DNA of 37,428 nt from an uncultured Thiotrichales bacterium (GCA_903870015.1 CAIQBE010000027.1:1-37428); one strand, 5' to 3'; positions 8,400 through 16,580 are shown, counted from the stretch's first letter. The notes: a model not told the origin generated them from the sequence alone. Program-made: numbers and translations.

Positions 8400-9101
8400 C
8401 TAAAGCCCCAAAACTTCTTTAATCATAGCGGTGGTAACTGGGCGGCGTGCGATGAGGCTGTAATCCGCAATTTGCTTAAGCTGTTGCGTTAGCGTTCCCA
8501 GATTGCGCTCCAAACGTTTTAATAAAAACTCATAAATTTTGTCATCCAAAGCCAAGCCCATATGTTTTGCATGCATCATCAAGGCAGTGATAAGCTCATC
8601 CTCTTTTAGGGCTTCTATTTTTAAAGATAAGCCGCTCTCCATTCGTGATTTAAGATCAGGAAGATTAAAGTCCAATGCTGCCGGTGGCGCAGAGCTCGTG
8701 ACAATTAACGTCGTACCGCTACTTTGTAATTCGTTAAACTGATGACACATGTCGGGCTGTAATTCAGGGTTAAGGTATTCAATGTCATCGATAAGCACAG
8801 CATCAAATTCAGGCCAGTCTTTTAGGTAGGTTTTTTCTTTTAATAAATTTCGCAAGGGCAAAAATAAAATGCGTTTTTGTTGTTTTAATGCTTCGATAGT
8901 AAAGGCTTCAAGTAGGTGGCTTTTGCCAGAGCCTTTATTGCCATAAAGATAAATAAATTGCGGAGGAGGATCGGCTCTTAAAGTCTCAAGCACGAGATTA
9001 TTTTTACCGGGAAAAAACAAATCAAAAGATTTTAACGTTTCAGGCACAAGCGGCAAAATCAGTTGTGGATTTTCATGATGTGTTTTTTGATTTTGATTCA
9101 T
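8400..9101 (-). CDS. hda: DnaA regulatory inactivator Hda
   Basis: AAA+ protein that, bound to the DNA-loaded beta clamp, stimulates ATP hydrolysis by DnaA and so prevents over-initiation. The 233-aa product starts with a clamp-binding motif (QLILPL, residues 13-18), followed by Walker A GNKGSGKS (54-61), Walker B VLIDDIEYL (102-110), a sensor region (LIVTSSAPP) and an arginine-finger stretch (LPDLKSRMESG). Length matches E. coli Hda. It lies 5 nt downstream of yaaA on the same strand, so the two are probably co-transcribed. DnaA itself is not in the window. Confidence 0.95.
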   Translation of the reverse strand: MNQNQKTHHENPQLILPLVPETLKSFDLFFPGKNNLVLETLRADPPPQFIYLYGNKGSGKSHLLEAFTIEALKQQKRILFLPLRNLLKEKTYLKDWPEFDAVLIDDIEYLNPELQPDMCHQFNELQSSGTTLIVTSSAPPAALDFNLPDLKSRMESGLSLKIEALKEDELITALMMHAKHMGLALDDKIYEFLLKRLERNLGTLTQQLKQIADYSLIARRPVTTAMIKEVLGL

Positions 9102-9106
9102 AAAAT

Positions 9107-9859
9107 TTATCCGCGGTGAAAAATAAATTGCTCGTCACTTGAGAGTGTATCGATAAATTGATAACCACTCAAGCAAAAGCGTCGCAATTCAGAGGGATTG
9201 GTAATTCGATTTTTGATAATAAATTGCGCCATCAGGCCTCGCGCTTTTTTGGCAAAGAGGCCAATGATTTTATATTGGCCTTTGTGTAAATCTTTAAACA
9301 CGATATTGATTACTTTGCCCTTGAGATGCTTGTAATCAATCACTTTGGCATATTCTTCTGACGCAAGATTAATAAGAAACTCTTCCTGTTGCAGGCGTTG
9401 ATTAATATAAGCATTAAGTTGATCATGCCAGAAGCTATAAAGATCTGAGTGTTGTGACGTAGCCAGCTTGATACCCATTTCTAAACGATAAGCCTGAATC
9501 GCATCAAGCGGCCGCAATGCGCCATAAAGCCCCGATAAAATTAATAAATGCTCGTCCGCAAAATGTAAATCATCAAGAGAGAGGCTTTCAGCCGCCAGCC
9601 CCTGATAAACATCACCTTGATAAGCCAGAATTGCCGCTTTTTTACTAGCTTGCTTTGAGCCTAACTCCTGAAATCTTTTAAAGTTAAGCTCGGCAAGCTT
9701 TTCACTAATTTTCATTAATTTGGCAATTTCCGCTACGCTTAAGCTTTGCAATTTTTTACCAAGCTGTTTAATTTCTTGAGGAAACAAAGGCGGATGCATC
9801 AGAGCGCTATCGCTAATCGTGAAGTCTTGGGTTTTTGATGGGGAGAGGAGGGTGAGCAT
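9107..9859 (-). CDS. yaaA: Peroxide stress protein YaaA (DUF328/UPF0246)
   Basis: Member of the YaaA family, which in E. coli lowers intracellular free iron during peroxide stress and binds DNA. The N-terminus MLTLLSPSKTQDF is the hallmark of the family. Further conserved stretches are AILAYQGDVYQGL, LLILSGLYGALRPLDAIQAYRLEMG, the FWHDQLNAYIN block and KHLKGKVINIVFKD, with the C-terminal AKKARGLMAQFIIKN. The 250-aa length is normal. It heads a two-gene unit with hda. The 173-nt divergent gap to the next gene contains a 7-bp inverted repeat (9912-9938) that may be an operator. Confidence 0.95.
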   Translation of the reverse strand: MLTLLSPSKTQDFTISDSALMHPPLFPQEIKQLGKKLQSLSVAEIAKLMKISEKLAELNFKRFQELGSKQASKKAAILAYQGDVYQGLAAESLSLDDLHFADEHLLILSGLYGALRPLDAIQAYRLEMGIKLATSQHSDLYSFWHDQLNAYINQRLQQEEFLINLASEEYAKVIDYKHLKGKVINIVFKDLHKGQYKIIGLFAKKARGLMAQFIIKNRITNPSELRRFCLSGYQFIDTLSSDEQFIFHRG

Positions 9860-9911
9860 GGGATTAAATTTAAGGATGGTGTTACGGGTAGTCTAAGGCT
9901 TTTTGATGTTT

Positions 9912-9938
9912 ATCACTAGTGTGAGAGGGATTAGTGAT
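9912..9938. repeat. Inverted repeat in the yaaA / 494-aa gene intergenic region
   Basis: Arms ATCACTA (9912-9918) and TAGTGAT (9932-9938) are perfect complements separated by 13 nt, giving a centre-to-centre spacing of 20 nt, about two helical turns. It sits between the two divergent genes, upstream of both, which suits a transcription-factor operator better than a terminator. No regulator is known. Confidence 0.45.
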
Positions 9939-9968
9939 CTTGATTCTGCAATAAAAAGAGGGGCGAGA

Positions 9969-9997
9969 TTGACAAGGATAAATAAGAATAATAAGCT
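9969..9997 (+). promoter_or_regulatory. Candidate promoter of the 10033-15221 cassette
   Basis: A perfect -35 TTGACA (9969-9974) is followed after 17 nt by TAAGCT (9992-9997), a weak -10 (three of six). The first gene's start at 10033 has an AAGG ribosome site at 10023-10026. A perfect -35 with a poor -10 often indicates activation by a regulator, but that is inference. Confidence 0.45.
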
Positions 9998-10032
9998 TAA
10001 AAACATATTTTTAATCAACTCGAAGGTTTAAC

Positions 10033-11517
10033 ATGGCGGGGTCGAGATCTGCAGATAAAAATGACAAAGATAAAAGTTTAGAGCGTGATGCAAGGCGCTC
10101 GGGATTGGGGTTGCTCTCTATGAGCTTAGACCAAAGGGCACAAGCAGTAGGAGCCATCGCCACTGGGTTGACCGGCTCTAGTGGCCATGGAGCAGTTGCC
10201 GCAGCAATGGCAGGTACAATTCCTAGTCTGCTCTGTACGGTTGCCAACAGCGCCTTAGATGCTGGTGATGAAGGGCATAAAAGGCCGTTAGTTGAGGGGG
10301 TGCGCAGGACCGTTGCAGATGCTGCTGTTAGATCAGGAATAGACAGTGCTCTCGCCGCATTGCCAGCGGTTGGGAGCAGAGTGGCTCCTCCCGTAGCAGC
10401 AGTACAAATAGCGGCTGATGTCTCATCGATCATTCGCCCTGGCACTGATCGACTCGCAGCAAGGGTGGATAGGGCTGCGCAACACCTTGGTCGAGCACGA
10501 GAGCGCTTACCTGTAGGGAGTGATGCTTTTGATAGTACGGCTGATGCAGCGGCATTAACTGCAATCGGCGCAGCTGTACTTCGCGCTCCAGGGCAACTTG
10601 CAGATCACCGAGATGCCGTGCATGCAAAAGTTGGTAAGTATGCGGTGGCTGGTATTAGGAAGTTAGGTGAGCATTTGCAAAGTGCAGAACAGCTAGAGGG
10701 TCGTTTTCTTGGACTGCCTCAACCATATGTTAGCCCCGCTGCTGCTGCCGCTGCACCGGCACCAATAACAAAAGCCCCTATGCGAGTAGCTACTTTGCAA
10801 GAAGGGCATGCAGGAACAAAGAGAAGGCATACTGAACGTGTAGTGGATATAGTGCGCAGTGATAAAAGGACGGCACCAGTGCCACCAGTCTTTGCTGCTG
10901 CGCCGTTAGCGCCGCCAAAAAAGTCAAATGAACAATCCCCCTTAGCAGCTAAGCTTGCAGTAACCGCAGGAGGAATTGCTGGTGCCGCTAGTCTCACAGT
11001 GGGTTCAGGTGTGGCAGTCACCGCAACCGGAGCAGTGGGCCTTGGAGGGGGTGCTAGTGTAGGTGCTGGAGTATCACTATCTCTGTCAGCGGCAGCTCCC
11101 GTAGTTGCAGTAGCTGCCACCGCAGGGACTTTAGCTGCAGGAGGGCATTTTGTATATAATCAAATAAGATATCCGCATATTGCTATAACGGATCTTCCTG
11201 CAGGCAGACGCAGTGCTGCCGCAGCAGGTACTCTAAGTGCTCACGGCTTAACAACATTGGCACCACAAGACCGTGCAAGGCTGCAGGACTTGGTAAATGA
11301 ACAGCATCGCGCTAATCAAGGTCTCGAGGATGCAAATAATCGGGTTGAGCGCAGAAATGTTTGGTTTAGGCCATGGGCTGATCTAGAAGGAGCTGTGCGT
11401 ACACAGACTGAGGCGCAAGGGCGGGCAAGAACTGCCTCCGAGGCTGTTACTACATTTTTAGAGGCGCAAAAAACAAGTGCATCACAAATACAGTCACCAT
11501 CGTTAGGAGCAAAATAA
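10033..11517 (+). CDS. Unrecognised Ala/Gly-rich protein with hydrophobic stretch (494 aa)
   Basis: I recognise no domain. There is no N-terminal signal peptide. Residues 1-25 are charged and residues 35-200 are an alanine-rich, probably helical region. Residues 234-300 are low-complexity, with an eight-Ala run interrupted by Pro and two basic patches (GTKRRH 261-266, PPKKS 294-298). Residues 304-371 form a long Gly/Ala/Val/Ser-rich hydrophobic tract with glycine-zipper-like spacing. The tail (400-494) is polar and helical with a coiled-coil flavour. It is the first gene of a cassette; its stop is one nucleotide from the next ATG (TAAAATG). Arginine is mainly AGA/AGG in the first third, unlike flanking genes. 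A membrane-inserting or secreted effector role is possible but not shown. Confidence 0.75.
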   Translation: MAGSRSADKNDKDKSLERDARRSGLGLLSMSLDQRAQAVGAIATGLTGSSGHGAVAAAMAGTIPSLLCTVANSALDAGDEGHKRPLVEGVRRTVADAAVRSGIDSALAALPAVGSRVAPPVAAVQIAADVSSIIRPGTDRLAARVDRAAQHLGRARERLPVGSDAFDSTADAAALTAIGAAVLRAPGQLADHRDAVHAKVGKYAVAGIRKLGEHLQSAEQLEGRFLGLPQPYVSPAAAAAAPAPITKAPMRVATLQEGHAGTKRRHTERVVDIVRSDKRTAPVPPVFAAAPLAPPKKSNEQSPLAAKLAVTAGGIAGAASLTVGSGVAVTATGAVGLGGGASVGAGVSLSLSAAAPVVAVAATAGTLAAGGHFVYNQIRYPHIAITDLPAGRRSAAAAGTLSAHGLTTLAPQDRARLQDLVNEQHRANQGLEDANNRVERRNVWFRPWADLEGAVRTQTEAQGRARTASEAVTTFLEAQKTSASQIQSPSLGAK

Positions 11518-11518
11518 A

Positions 11519-14500
11519 ATGGCGCACGGGAATATAGGGTTGCAAACAACACAGGCATGTAATGAGTTTATCGATTATGTTAATACAAGTGACAATATTG
11601 ATTTAGTCGCTAGGGTTAATAGCGAGGTACAGCGGATGATTAGTCAACAATGGGAGATGCAAAGACAGTTTTCACCAGTCGATGTAAACTCCAGAATTAT
11701 TGAGGCTGCGCTATTGAGTAATATACAAGGAGGTTCGCACCAATTACCTAGACTGATTCGCGAAAATTGTCAGGAGCTGGTGGAGTATTATAAAAATTTT
11801 GCTGAAGCTGTAAGGGAAAGCAAAAAACCAGAAGCCAGCAAATTTAGGGCAGCGGTTGAAAAGGTTGTCAGCTTAAGTGAGAAGATGATGGCGGAACCCG
11901 CTTTAATGACAGCAGCAACAGACATGGGAGGGGGTTCGATACAGTCCCTGAAAGCATTATTTTCCCAGCAAAAAGAAGCGGTTCAGGGCGCTCTTAACGA
12001 AGGTGTCAGCAATTTATCTGAGGAAATATTAGCTCAGGCTCGAGGAGAGTTAAACGCCTACAGGGAAGATGTTTTAAAAGCGCAGCGGGAGCTAGAGTAT
12101 GTAGCGAAAAATCCATTAGCCACTCCTCTTGAGAGAGCTACAGCAAAGGCAAGTTTAACAATAGCTCAAAACAGGCTGTCCTTGACGCAGTATCAAAAAT
12201 ACAAGCAAAATATTAAAAATTGCGGCGAGTTATTACAAGAAGCTGCCACTTTTTTTCATATAACTGGTGTAACAAAGCGAAGTCCAGAAATCGAAAATAC
12301 ATTGCAACGCTGTATGAATATTGCAACAGGTCTTGGCGCGGTTTATGATATCTGCTGGAATTTGGCGAATTATGGCGTAGCGGCCGCAAGTTCAGGTCCT
12401 TTGGCGCCAGCTGTACTAATAGCAGGTGGTATTAATACATTAGTAAGGCTTTGTATGTTTTACATGGGTGAGGGAGGGGAATCCCCACCAACCGAATACC
12501 AAGACCTTAAAAATGACATTGCAGGGGTTAATAGGCTTATTCAACAATCACATCAGAGTCTCAGTCAAATGTTATTAGAGACTCAAAAGCTGATTCGAGA
12601 GAAAGATGTATTGGATCATCAGCGATATTTAGAATTGCAAAAGGCAATTCAAGGCATGTATGTCGATTTTTTTGGGAGGTTTAACCAAATACTAGATCAG
12701 GGTTCAGTTATGAATGCGAGGCTTGGTGAGCTCGAGAGGGAAGTCAGAGAAGGGTTTCTTTTTATGGCACGGGTAGTGGGGGGGCCTTCTTCATCTACGG
12801 ATACATACCCGAGAGATGCGGAACAGTATTTAGGGCAGGCTGCTTGCACTAATAAAATGGAGGACGTGAAAAAAATCAAGGCATGGGTATGTTTTTATGA
12901 TCGCGTAACACGGATTGCTGAATCTGTTGAATATAGTAAAGTGCCAGATGCTGCTGCAAATACCATCGATCAGAAAGTAGGACGGCTGTTGGAAGGGGCG
13001 GCGGGTGGGGTAGGTCATTTGCCGGGGAAAGTCGGCAATCCTAGAATCATAATTGAAGCAATGCAACACGCAATGGGGTTTGGATATTATTGCCAAGATT
13101 TTTTTCTGGATGGTGATAATCAAAGAAGATGGGGGCAGATGATACAAAAAGTAAAAAATGTCTCTCAGCTAATTAAGGCAATTAAAACCGCGCCAAATTT
13201 TCTCAATAAATTGGTAGATAATTATAAAGATGCTGTTGTTGCTCTGCAGGAAGCCTTGCGAAATTTAAAAGGTAACAGCGGCGAGTTGCGACTTGCGCTA
13301 AGACCCTATACCGAAATTGGGCGGCGAATAAGTGAAAAAGAAAGGCAATTAGAGGCAAAAAAGGCAAGAAAAACTGAGGCAGAAGGGGAAGAAAGACAAA
13401 AACAAGAAAGTTACGCAGAAAAACAAGCTAGGGTTAATACCTTAGAGAGCGAGTATGAAGGCATGAGGGAGAGATTAAATGATAGGTTGCTTGCGATACG
13501 TGGGTCTCATGAACGAGGGGGGATGGATGCAGGGATAATAACAGGAGCTGTGCTATCTTTCGGGCTTGTTGGGGCTGCGGCGTATGGGGGAAAGTACGGA
13601 GAGGCCCGTGACCACATGGATGAAATGATTCGTCTGTTTGGCGAGCTATCTGATAAAAATTCACATAAATTGACCGCGTTGGCAGAGCGAAATAATGCTG
13701 GTCAAGAGCTTGCATTGACTCAACAAAAAAATCAGTACTTAGCAGATGAGATTAGTGAATTAGAAGATGGGCTTAGAAATTTGGAAGGCAGTTTTAGTGA
13801 AGCGTATCGCGATATTGATGATGATAGAATATTTCAAGAGTGGCTTAAAACTTGTTCTCCTGCAGAACAGTCCACTTGGAATCGGGAATTGTTAGGCAGG
13901 GATTTTGTGGATAGTACAGACCCAAGGGACGCCGCAGTTCTCAAGGTTATTAATGAAATAAAAATGCAATATCAGCGATTATTCGATTTTATAAGTTTAG
14001 GATTTCGAGATCATCAGATGCTCCAAAAGCTCATAATTTTATTAAAAGTTCCAGGCTTAGGAAGGTTAGAGGGGCTGGGTGCGGCACTGGATGAAAATGT
14101 GGATTATTACGGCGCTATTGCTACAGGGTTATTGCCCGACATAGAGTTTTTCAGGGCGCAATTATTATCGACAGCATCAGAATTTGTGGCTTTAAACGCA
14201 GCAGGGCAGGCTGTCCCACTCGACTATGAGCCGCTTGAAACACTAGAGGTACAAAGAGGAATATTTGAGCGGTTTATGGTGTGTAGGTTAAGGTTAAAGG
14301 CATTAAGAGCATCGGCCAGTTTGGAAGTGACCGGTGGGCTGTCGCAATCAGCGGCTACTGAGCGTACAGCAAGGGGGGGATTTGATTCACTAGCATCGAG
14401 GACTGCAACAAGTTTTGCACCGTCAAGTGGTAGAAGCGATACGAGTGCAGCACCAGGACTCCCAGCTGTTTTTGAACGTAACCTAAGCGAAGCTGCCCCA

Positions 14501-14731
14501 GGAGGCGCTACACCGCCCAGCGCTGATCCCGTTGATCCACAAGCGGGAAGCAAGAGGCGGAGAGCGCCAAATACTTCATCAAATCAAGGGGCTTCCTCTG
14601 GTGCGGATGAGCTTGGAGATGATCGCGGAACTTCGCGTGACTTTCGCCCTGGCTATGTGGGTGAGGCGGATGCCACTGAATCATCAAGTGTTTTCAGAGG
14701 GGCTTCGGAACATGCCCTTGAGCCTGATTAG
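11519..14731 (+). CDS. Large helical protein with two hydrophobic segments, toxin- or effector-like (1070 aa)
   Basis: No family recognised. There is no signal peptide, and residues 1-260 are mostly amphipathic helix. Residues 266-316 are hydrophobic (NLANYGVAAA, LAPAVLIAGGIN). Residues 327-415 look like a coiled coil. Residues 600-662 form a very charged coiled coil (EKERQLEAKKARKTEAEGEE), directly followed by a Gly/Ala hydrophobic segment at 670-691 (GIITGAVLSFGLVGAAAYGG) and another coiled coil at 715-760. Residues 760-930 seem globular. Residues 935-1070 are Ser/Ala/Pro-rich and disordered, with a basic cluster KRRR at 1012-1015. Helix-hydrophobic-helix order resembles alpha-pore-forming toxins, but this is an architectural analogy only. 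An AGGAG site (11505-11509) lies 9 nt before ATG. Arginine codons are largely AGA/AGG. Confidence 0.8.
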   Translation: MAHGNIGLQTTQACNEFIDYVNTSDNIDLVARVNSEVQRMISQQWEMQRQFSPVDVNSRIIEAALLSNIQGGSHQLPRLIRENCQELVEYYKNFAEAVRESKKPEASKFRAAVEKVVSLSEKMMAEPALMTAATDMGGGSIQSLKALFSQQKEAVQGALNEGVSNLSEEILAQARGELNAYREDVLKAQRELEYVAKNPLATPLERATAKASLTIAQNRLSLTQYQKYKQNIKNCGELLQEAATFFHITGVTKRSPEIENTLQRCMNIATGLGAVYDICWNLANYGVAAASSGPLAPAVLIAGGINTLVRLCMFYMGEGGESPPTEYQDLKNDIAGVNRLIQQSHQSLSQMLLETQKLIREKDVLDHQRYLELQKAIQGMYVDFFGRFNQILDQGSVMNARLGELEREVREGFLFMARVVGGPSSSTDTYPRDAEQYLGQAACTNKMEDVKKIKAWVCFYDRVTRIAESVEYSKVPDAAANTIDQKVGRLLEGAAGGVGHLPGKVGNPRIIIEAMQHAMGFGYYCQDFFLDGDNQRRWGQMIQKVKNVSQLIKAIKTAPNFLNKLVDNYKDAVVALQEALRNLKGNSGELRLALRPYTEIGRRISEKERQLEAKKARKTEAEGEERQKQESYAEKQARVNTLESEYEGMRERLNDRLLAIRGSHERGGMDAGIITGAVLSFGLVGAAAYGGKYGEARDHMDEMIRLFGELSDKNSHKLTALAERNNAGQELALTQQKNQYLADEISELEDGLRNLEGSFSEAYRDIDDDRIFQEWLKTCSPAEQSTWNRELLGRDFVDSTDPRDAAVLKVINEIKMQYQRLFDFISLGFRDHQMLQKLIILLKVPGLGRLEGLGAALDENVDYYGAIATGLLPDIEFFRAQLLSTASEFVALNAAGQAVPLDYEPLETLEVQRGIFERFMVCRLRLKALRASASLEVTGGLSQSAATERTARGGFDSLASRTATSFAPSSGRSDTSAAPGLPAVFERNLSEAAPGGATPPSADPVDPQAGSKRRRAPNTSSNQGASSGADELGDDRGTSRDFRPGYVGEADATESSSVFRGASEHALEPD

Positions 14732-14777
14732 GAATACAATTTATGTTCTGTAATGTAATGCACTATATGGAGGAATG

Positions 14778-15221
14778 ATGTTATCACCATCATCTACTCA
14801 CGAGCCAGCGGATTCATCTCTACAGAGTCAATCAGCAGAAAGCAAGGCTGTAGAACTCAACGCAGGAAAAAGAATGGGAGTCGACCCTGAGGTGGCAAGG
14901 GAGTCTGAGCAGGAAGCGAGGGAGAATGAGATAGCCGTAGCATTACTTGCTGCGCCAGCAGGGGTCGACATCCGCACTCAGGAGGAGAAAAATAGAGACT
15001 TTGAGCGTTTAAGAGTACGCAGAAGGTCGTTAGCTTTAAAGGATGGGGCTCGAGATGTTCTATCCATTGAGGGGGAGATTGAAAGACAGCTATTAGGTCA
15101 TACAACAAACACAATGTCTGGTGCCTTAGACGGTCAGATCAGGGCGATATCTGCCGCATTTTTGCTGGGTCTTGAAGCGCCAAAATCAAATCCAGAAGCA
15201 GAGCTGGCTCCAGATAAATAA
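14778..15221 (+). CDS. Small charged orphan protein, third gene of the cassette (147 aa)
   Basis: Unrecognised. The product is hydrophilic, Glu/Ala/Ser-rich and lacks a signal peptide or membrane segment. The N-terminal 30 residues look disordered, residues 40-110 are charged helix (EQEAREN, TQEEKNRDFERLRVRRRS) and 115-135 are mildly hydrophobic (QIRAISAAFLLGLEA). Two adjacent ATGs occur; I prefer 14778 because GGAGG (14769-14773) is then 4 nt away, against 1 nt for 14775. It follows the 1070-aa gene by 46 nt with the same strand and codon habits, so it is probably part of the same transcription unit. A chaperone or accessory role for the larger proteins is conceivable but nothing in the sequence proves it. 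Confidence 0.65.
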   Translation: MLSPSSTHEPADSSLQSQSAESKAVELNAGKRMGVDPEVARESEQEARENEIAVALLAAPAGVDIRTQEEKNRDFERLRVRRRSLALKDGARDVLSIEGEIERQLLGHTTNTMSGALDGQIRAISAAFLLGLEAPKSNPEAELAPDK

Positions 15222-15252
15222 TAGTGAGTCAGTGCGATTAGACAGGTGAAAT

Positions 15253-15459
15253 TTGGCCGCATTCTTTGAGCAAGGTGTCTCGCGTGGGATTGAAATGGGG
15301 CGAGAGCAAGGCATCGAGCGAGGCATCCAGCGAGGTAAGCACGCAGAGGCAATCAAGATCGCCAAAAAAATGGCTGATGCGGGCGTGAAAGCTGATTTTA
15401 TTAAAGCAGTGACTGAGTTGGACGATCAGGATTTGGAGCATTTGCTTCGAAGTCACTAG
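15253..15459 (+). pseudogene. Remnant of Rpn-family (PD-(D/E)XK) nuclease/transposase, C-terminal tail only
   Basis: The 68 codons encode the typical C-terminal tail of the Rpn/recombination-promoting nuclease (PD-(D/E)XK transposase-like) family: Gly-Arg-Glu repeats (EMGREQGIERGIQRGKHAEA) followed by a short helical pair, IAKKMADAGVKADFI and LDDQDLEHLL. The catalytic N-terminal domain (about 200 residues) is absent. An in-frame TGA lies at 15247-15249 and no ATG or ribosome site precedes the fragment (only TTG at 15253). It lies at the right edge of the orphan cassette, as a scar of a once-mobile or selfish gene. Whether it is translated is doubtful. Confidence 0.75.
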
Positions 15460-15466
15460 GGTTCAA

Positions 15467-16519
15467 TCACTCAAGATGTATGATCTGCGTATCACCCTGC
15501 TGCAAATACCCTTGCTCCTGAATACTCGTCAAAATCACCTGCGCCTTTTGCGCTAATAGATAATCCCATAAAAATTTCTGGTGTACTTCATCAAGCTCAG
15601 AGGCGAGATCATCCAGTAAATATACAGGGGTTTTGTTAAAGGCTTCTTGTAACAGTTTGCCCTGGGCTAATTTTAAAATCGTAATCAATAGCTTTTGCTG
15701 GCCGCGAGAAAGTAAATCACGTGCCGGTTTTTTATGGCTGATAATTTTAAGATCAGCTTGATGCGGCCCATACTGAGTTGTGCCAAAACGCACATCCTGT
15801 TGATAGGTCTTATCCCACAGAGTCATTAAGTCCTCAGTCTCAGGCCAGCCTTGTTCAAAGCGAAACTCCAAGAGATGCGTTTGCATAAATTCATGGAGTA
15901 TATGCTCGGTACTTGAAAAGAGTAAGTTCAAATAATCTTGCCGGGCTTGATTAATCTCGTGCACATTTTCAATAATCGTAGTTTCCCAAAGCCTCACCTG
16001 ACTACGTGGTTGATTTTGTTTAAGGCTGGCATTTCTTTGTTTGAGCGCACGCTTCACATTAAGATAATGCGGGCGCAGTAACGGGTAGTGATAAAACACG
16101 CCCCAGTCAATCATTTGCCTGCGACTTTTAGGGCCGCCACTCAAGAGCTGAAAGCTTTCCGGGTTAAATAACAATACCGGCAAGCGCTCAGCAAATTGGC
16201 TAGCGCTTTTGAGATCGACATGGTTTAAACGGTTTTTATTATCCCCATTCATGCTGCGCTGCATAGCAAGCGTGTATTGATCATCCCCATCAGTTAGCTC
16301 AGTAAAGAGCGTAAATTGGGCATGCCCTTGATGAATCATGCGATTAAGTTCTTTAACGCGAAAAGAGCGGCCATGAGCTAAAAAATACAAAGCCTCAAGA
16401 ATCGAAGTTTTGCCGCTGCCATTTTGCCCAATAATAAGATTAAGCTCGGGCCCAAATTGCCACTCTTGCGTTGGAAAATTACGAAACTGATGGATCTTGA
16501 GTGAGTTAATATGGGGCAT
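15467..16519 (-). CDS. recF: DNA replication and repair protein RecF
   Basis: SMC-like ATPase that helps load RecA at gapped DNA with RecO and RecR. The 350-aa product has the N-terminal INSLKIHQFRNF, Walker A GQNGSGKTS (31-39), the ABC signature region LLSRGQQKLLI and Walker B PVYLLDDLASELD. Length is normal. In many bacteria recF sits in the dnaA-dnaN-recF-gyrB cluster; here it is instead divergent from uvrA with a 93-nt gap, so this genome has separated it from the origin cluster. Its 3' end meets the Rpn remnant with only 7 nt between stops and no visible terminator. Confidence 0.96.
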   Translation of the reverse strand: MPHINSLKIHQFRNFPTQEWQFGPELNLIIGQNGSGKTSILEALYFLAHGRSFRVKELNRMIHQGHAQFTLFTELTDGDDQYTLAMQRSMNGDNKNRLNHVDLKSASQFAERLPVLLFNPESFQLLSGGPKSRRQMIDWGVFYHYPLLRPHYLNVKRALKQRNASLKQNQPRSQVRLWETTIIENVHEINQARQDYLNLLFSSTEHILHEFMQTHLLEFRFEQGWPETEDLMTLWDKTYQQDVRFGTTQYGPHQADLKIISHKKPARDLLSRGQQKLLITILKLAQGKLLQEAFNKTPVYLLDDLASELDEVHQKFLWDYLLAQKAQVILTSIQEQGYLQQGDTQIIHLE

Positions 16520-16571
16520 GCAGCATTCTTATCTTTGGTTTATTGCAGGATGGGCGTCGTAGTGATTTTTG

Positions 16572-16580
16572 TGATATAAT
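16572..16580 (+). promoter_or_regulatory. uvrA: Extended -10 promoter of uvrA
   Basis: TGATATAAT contains a perfect TATAAT (16575-16580) with the TGn extension (16572-16574). No convincing -35 occurs at 16-18 nt, as expected for extended -10 promoters. The leader would be about 26 nt. No LexA-box-like CTG-N10-CAG was seen in the gap, so SOS control is not evident. Confidence 0.65.

Noticed and set aside
9996..10015. CTTAAA...TTTAAT as a PmrA-type box upstream of the orphan cassette
   Set aside because: The hexamer spacing is 14 bp instead of the 11 bp of the PmrA direct repeat, and both copies deviate.
10719..11120. Minus-strand ORF of 133 codons inside the 494-aa gene
   Set aside because: Ala/Pro/Thr-rich translation is the antisense of an Ala/Gly-rich coding region; no start signals.
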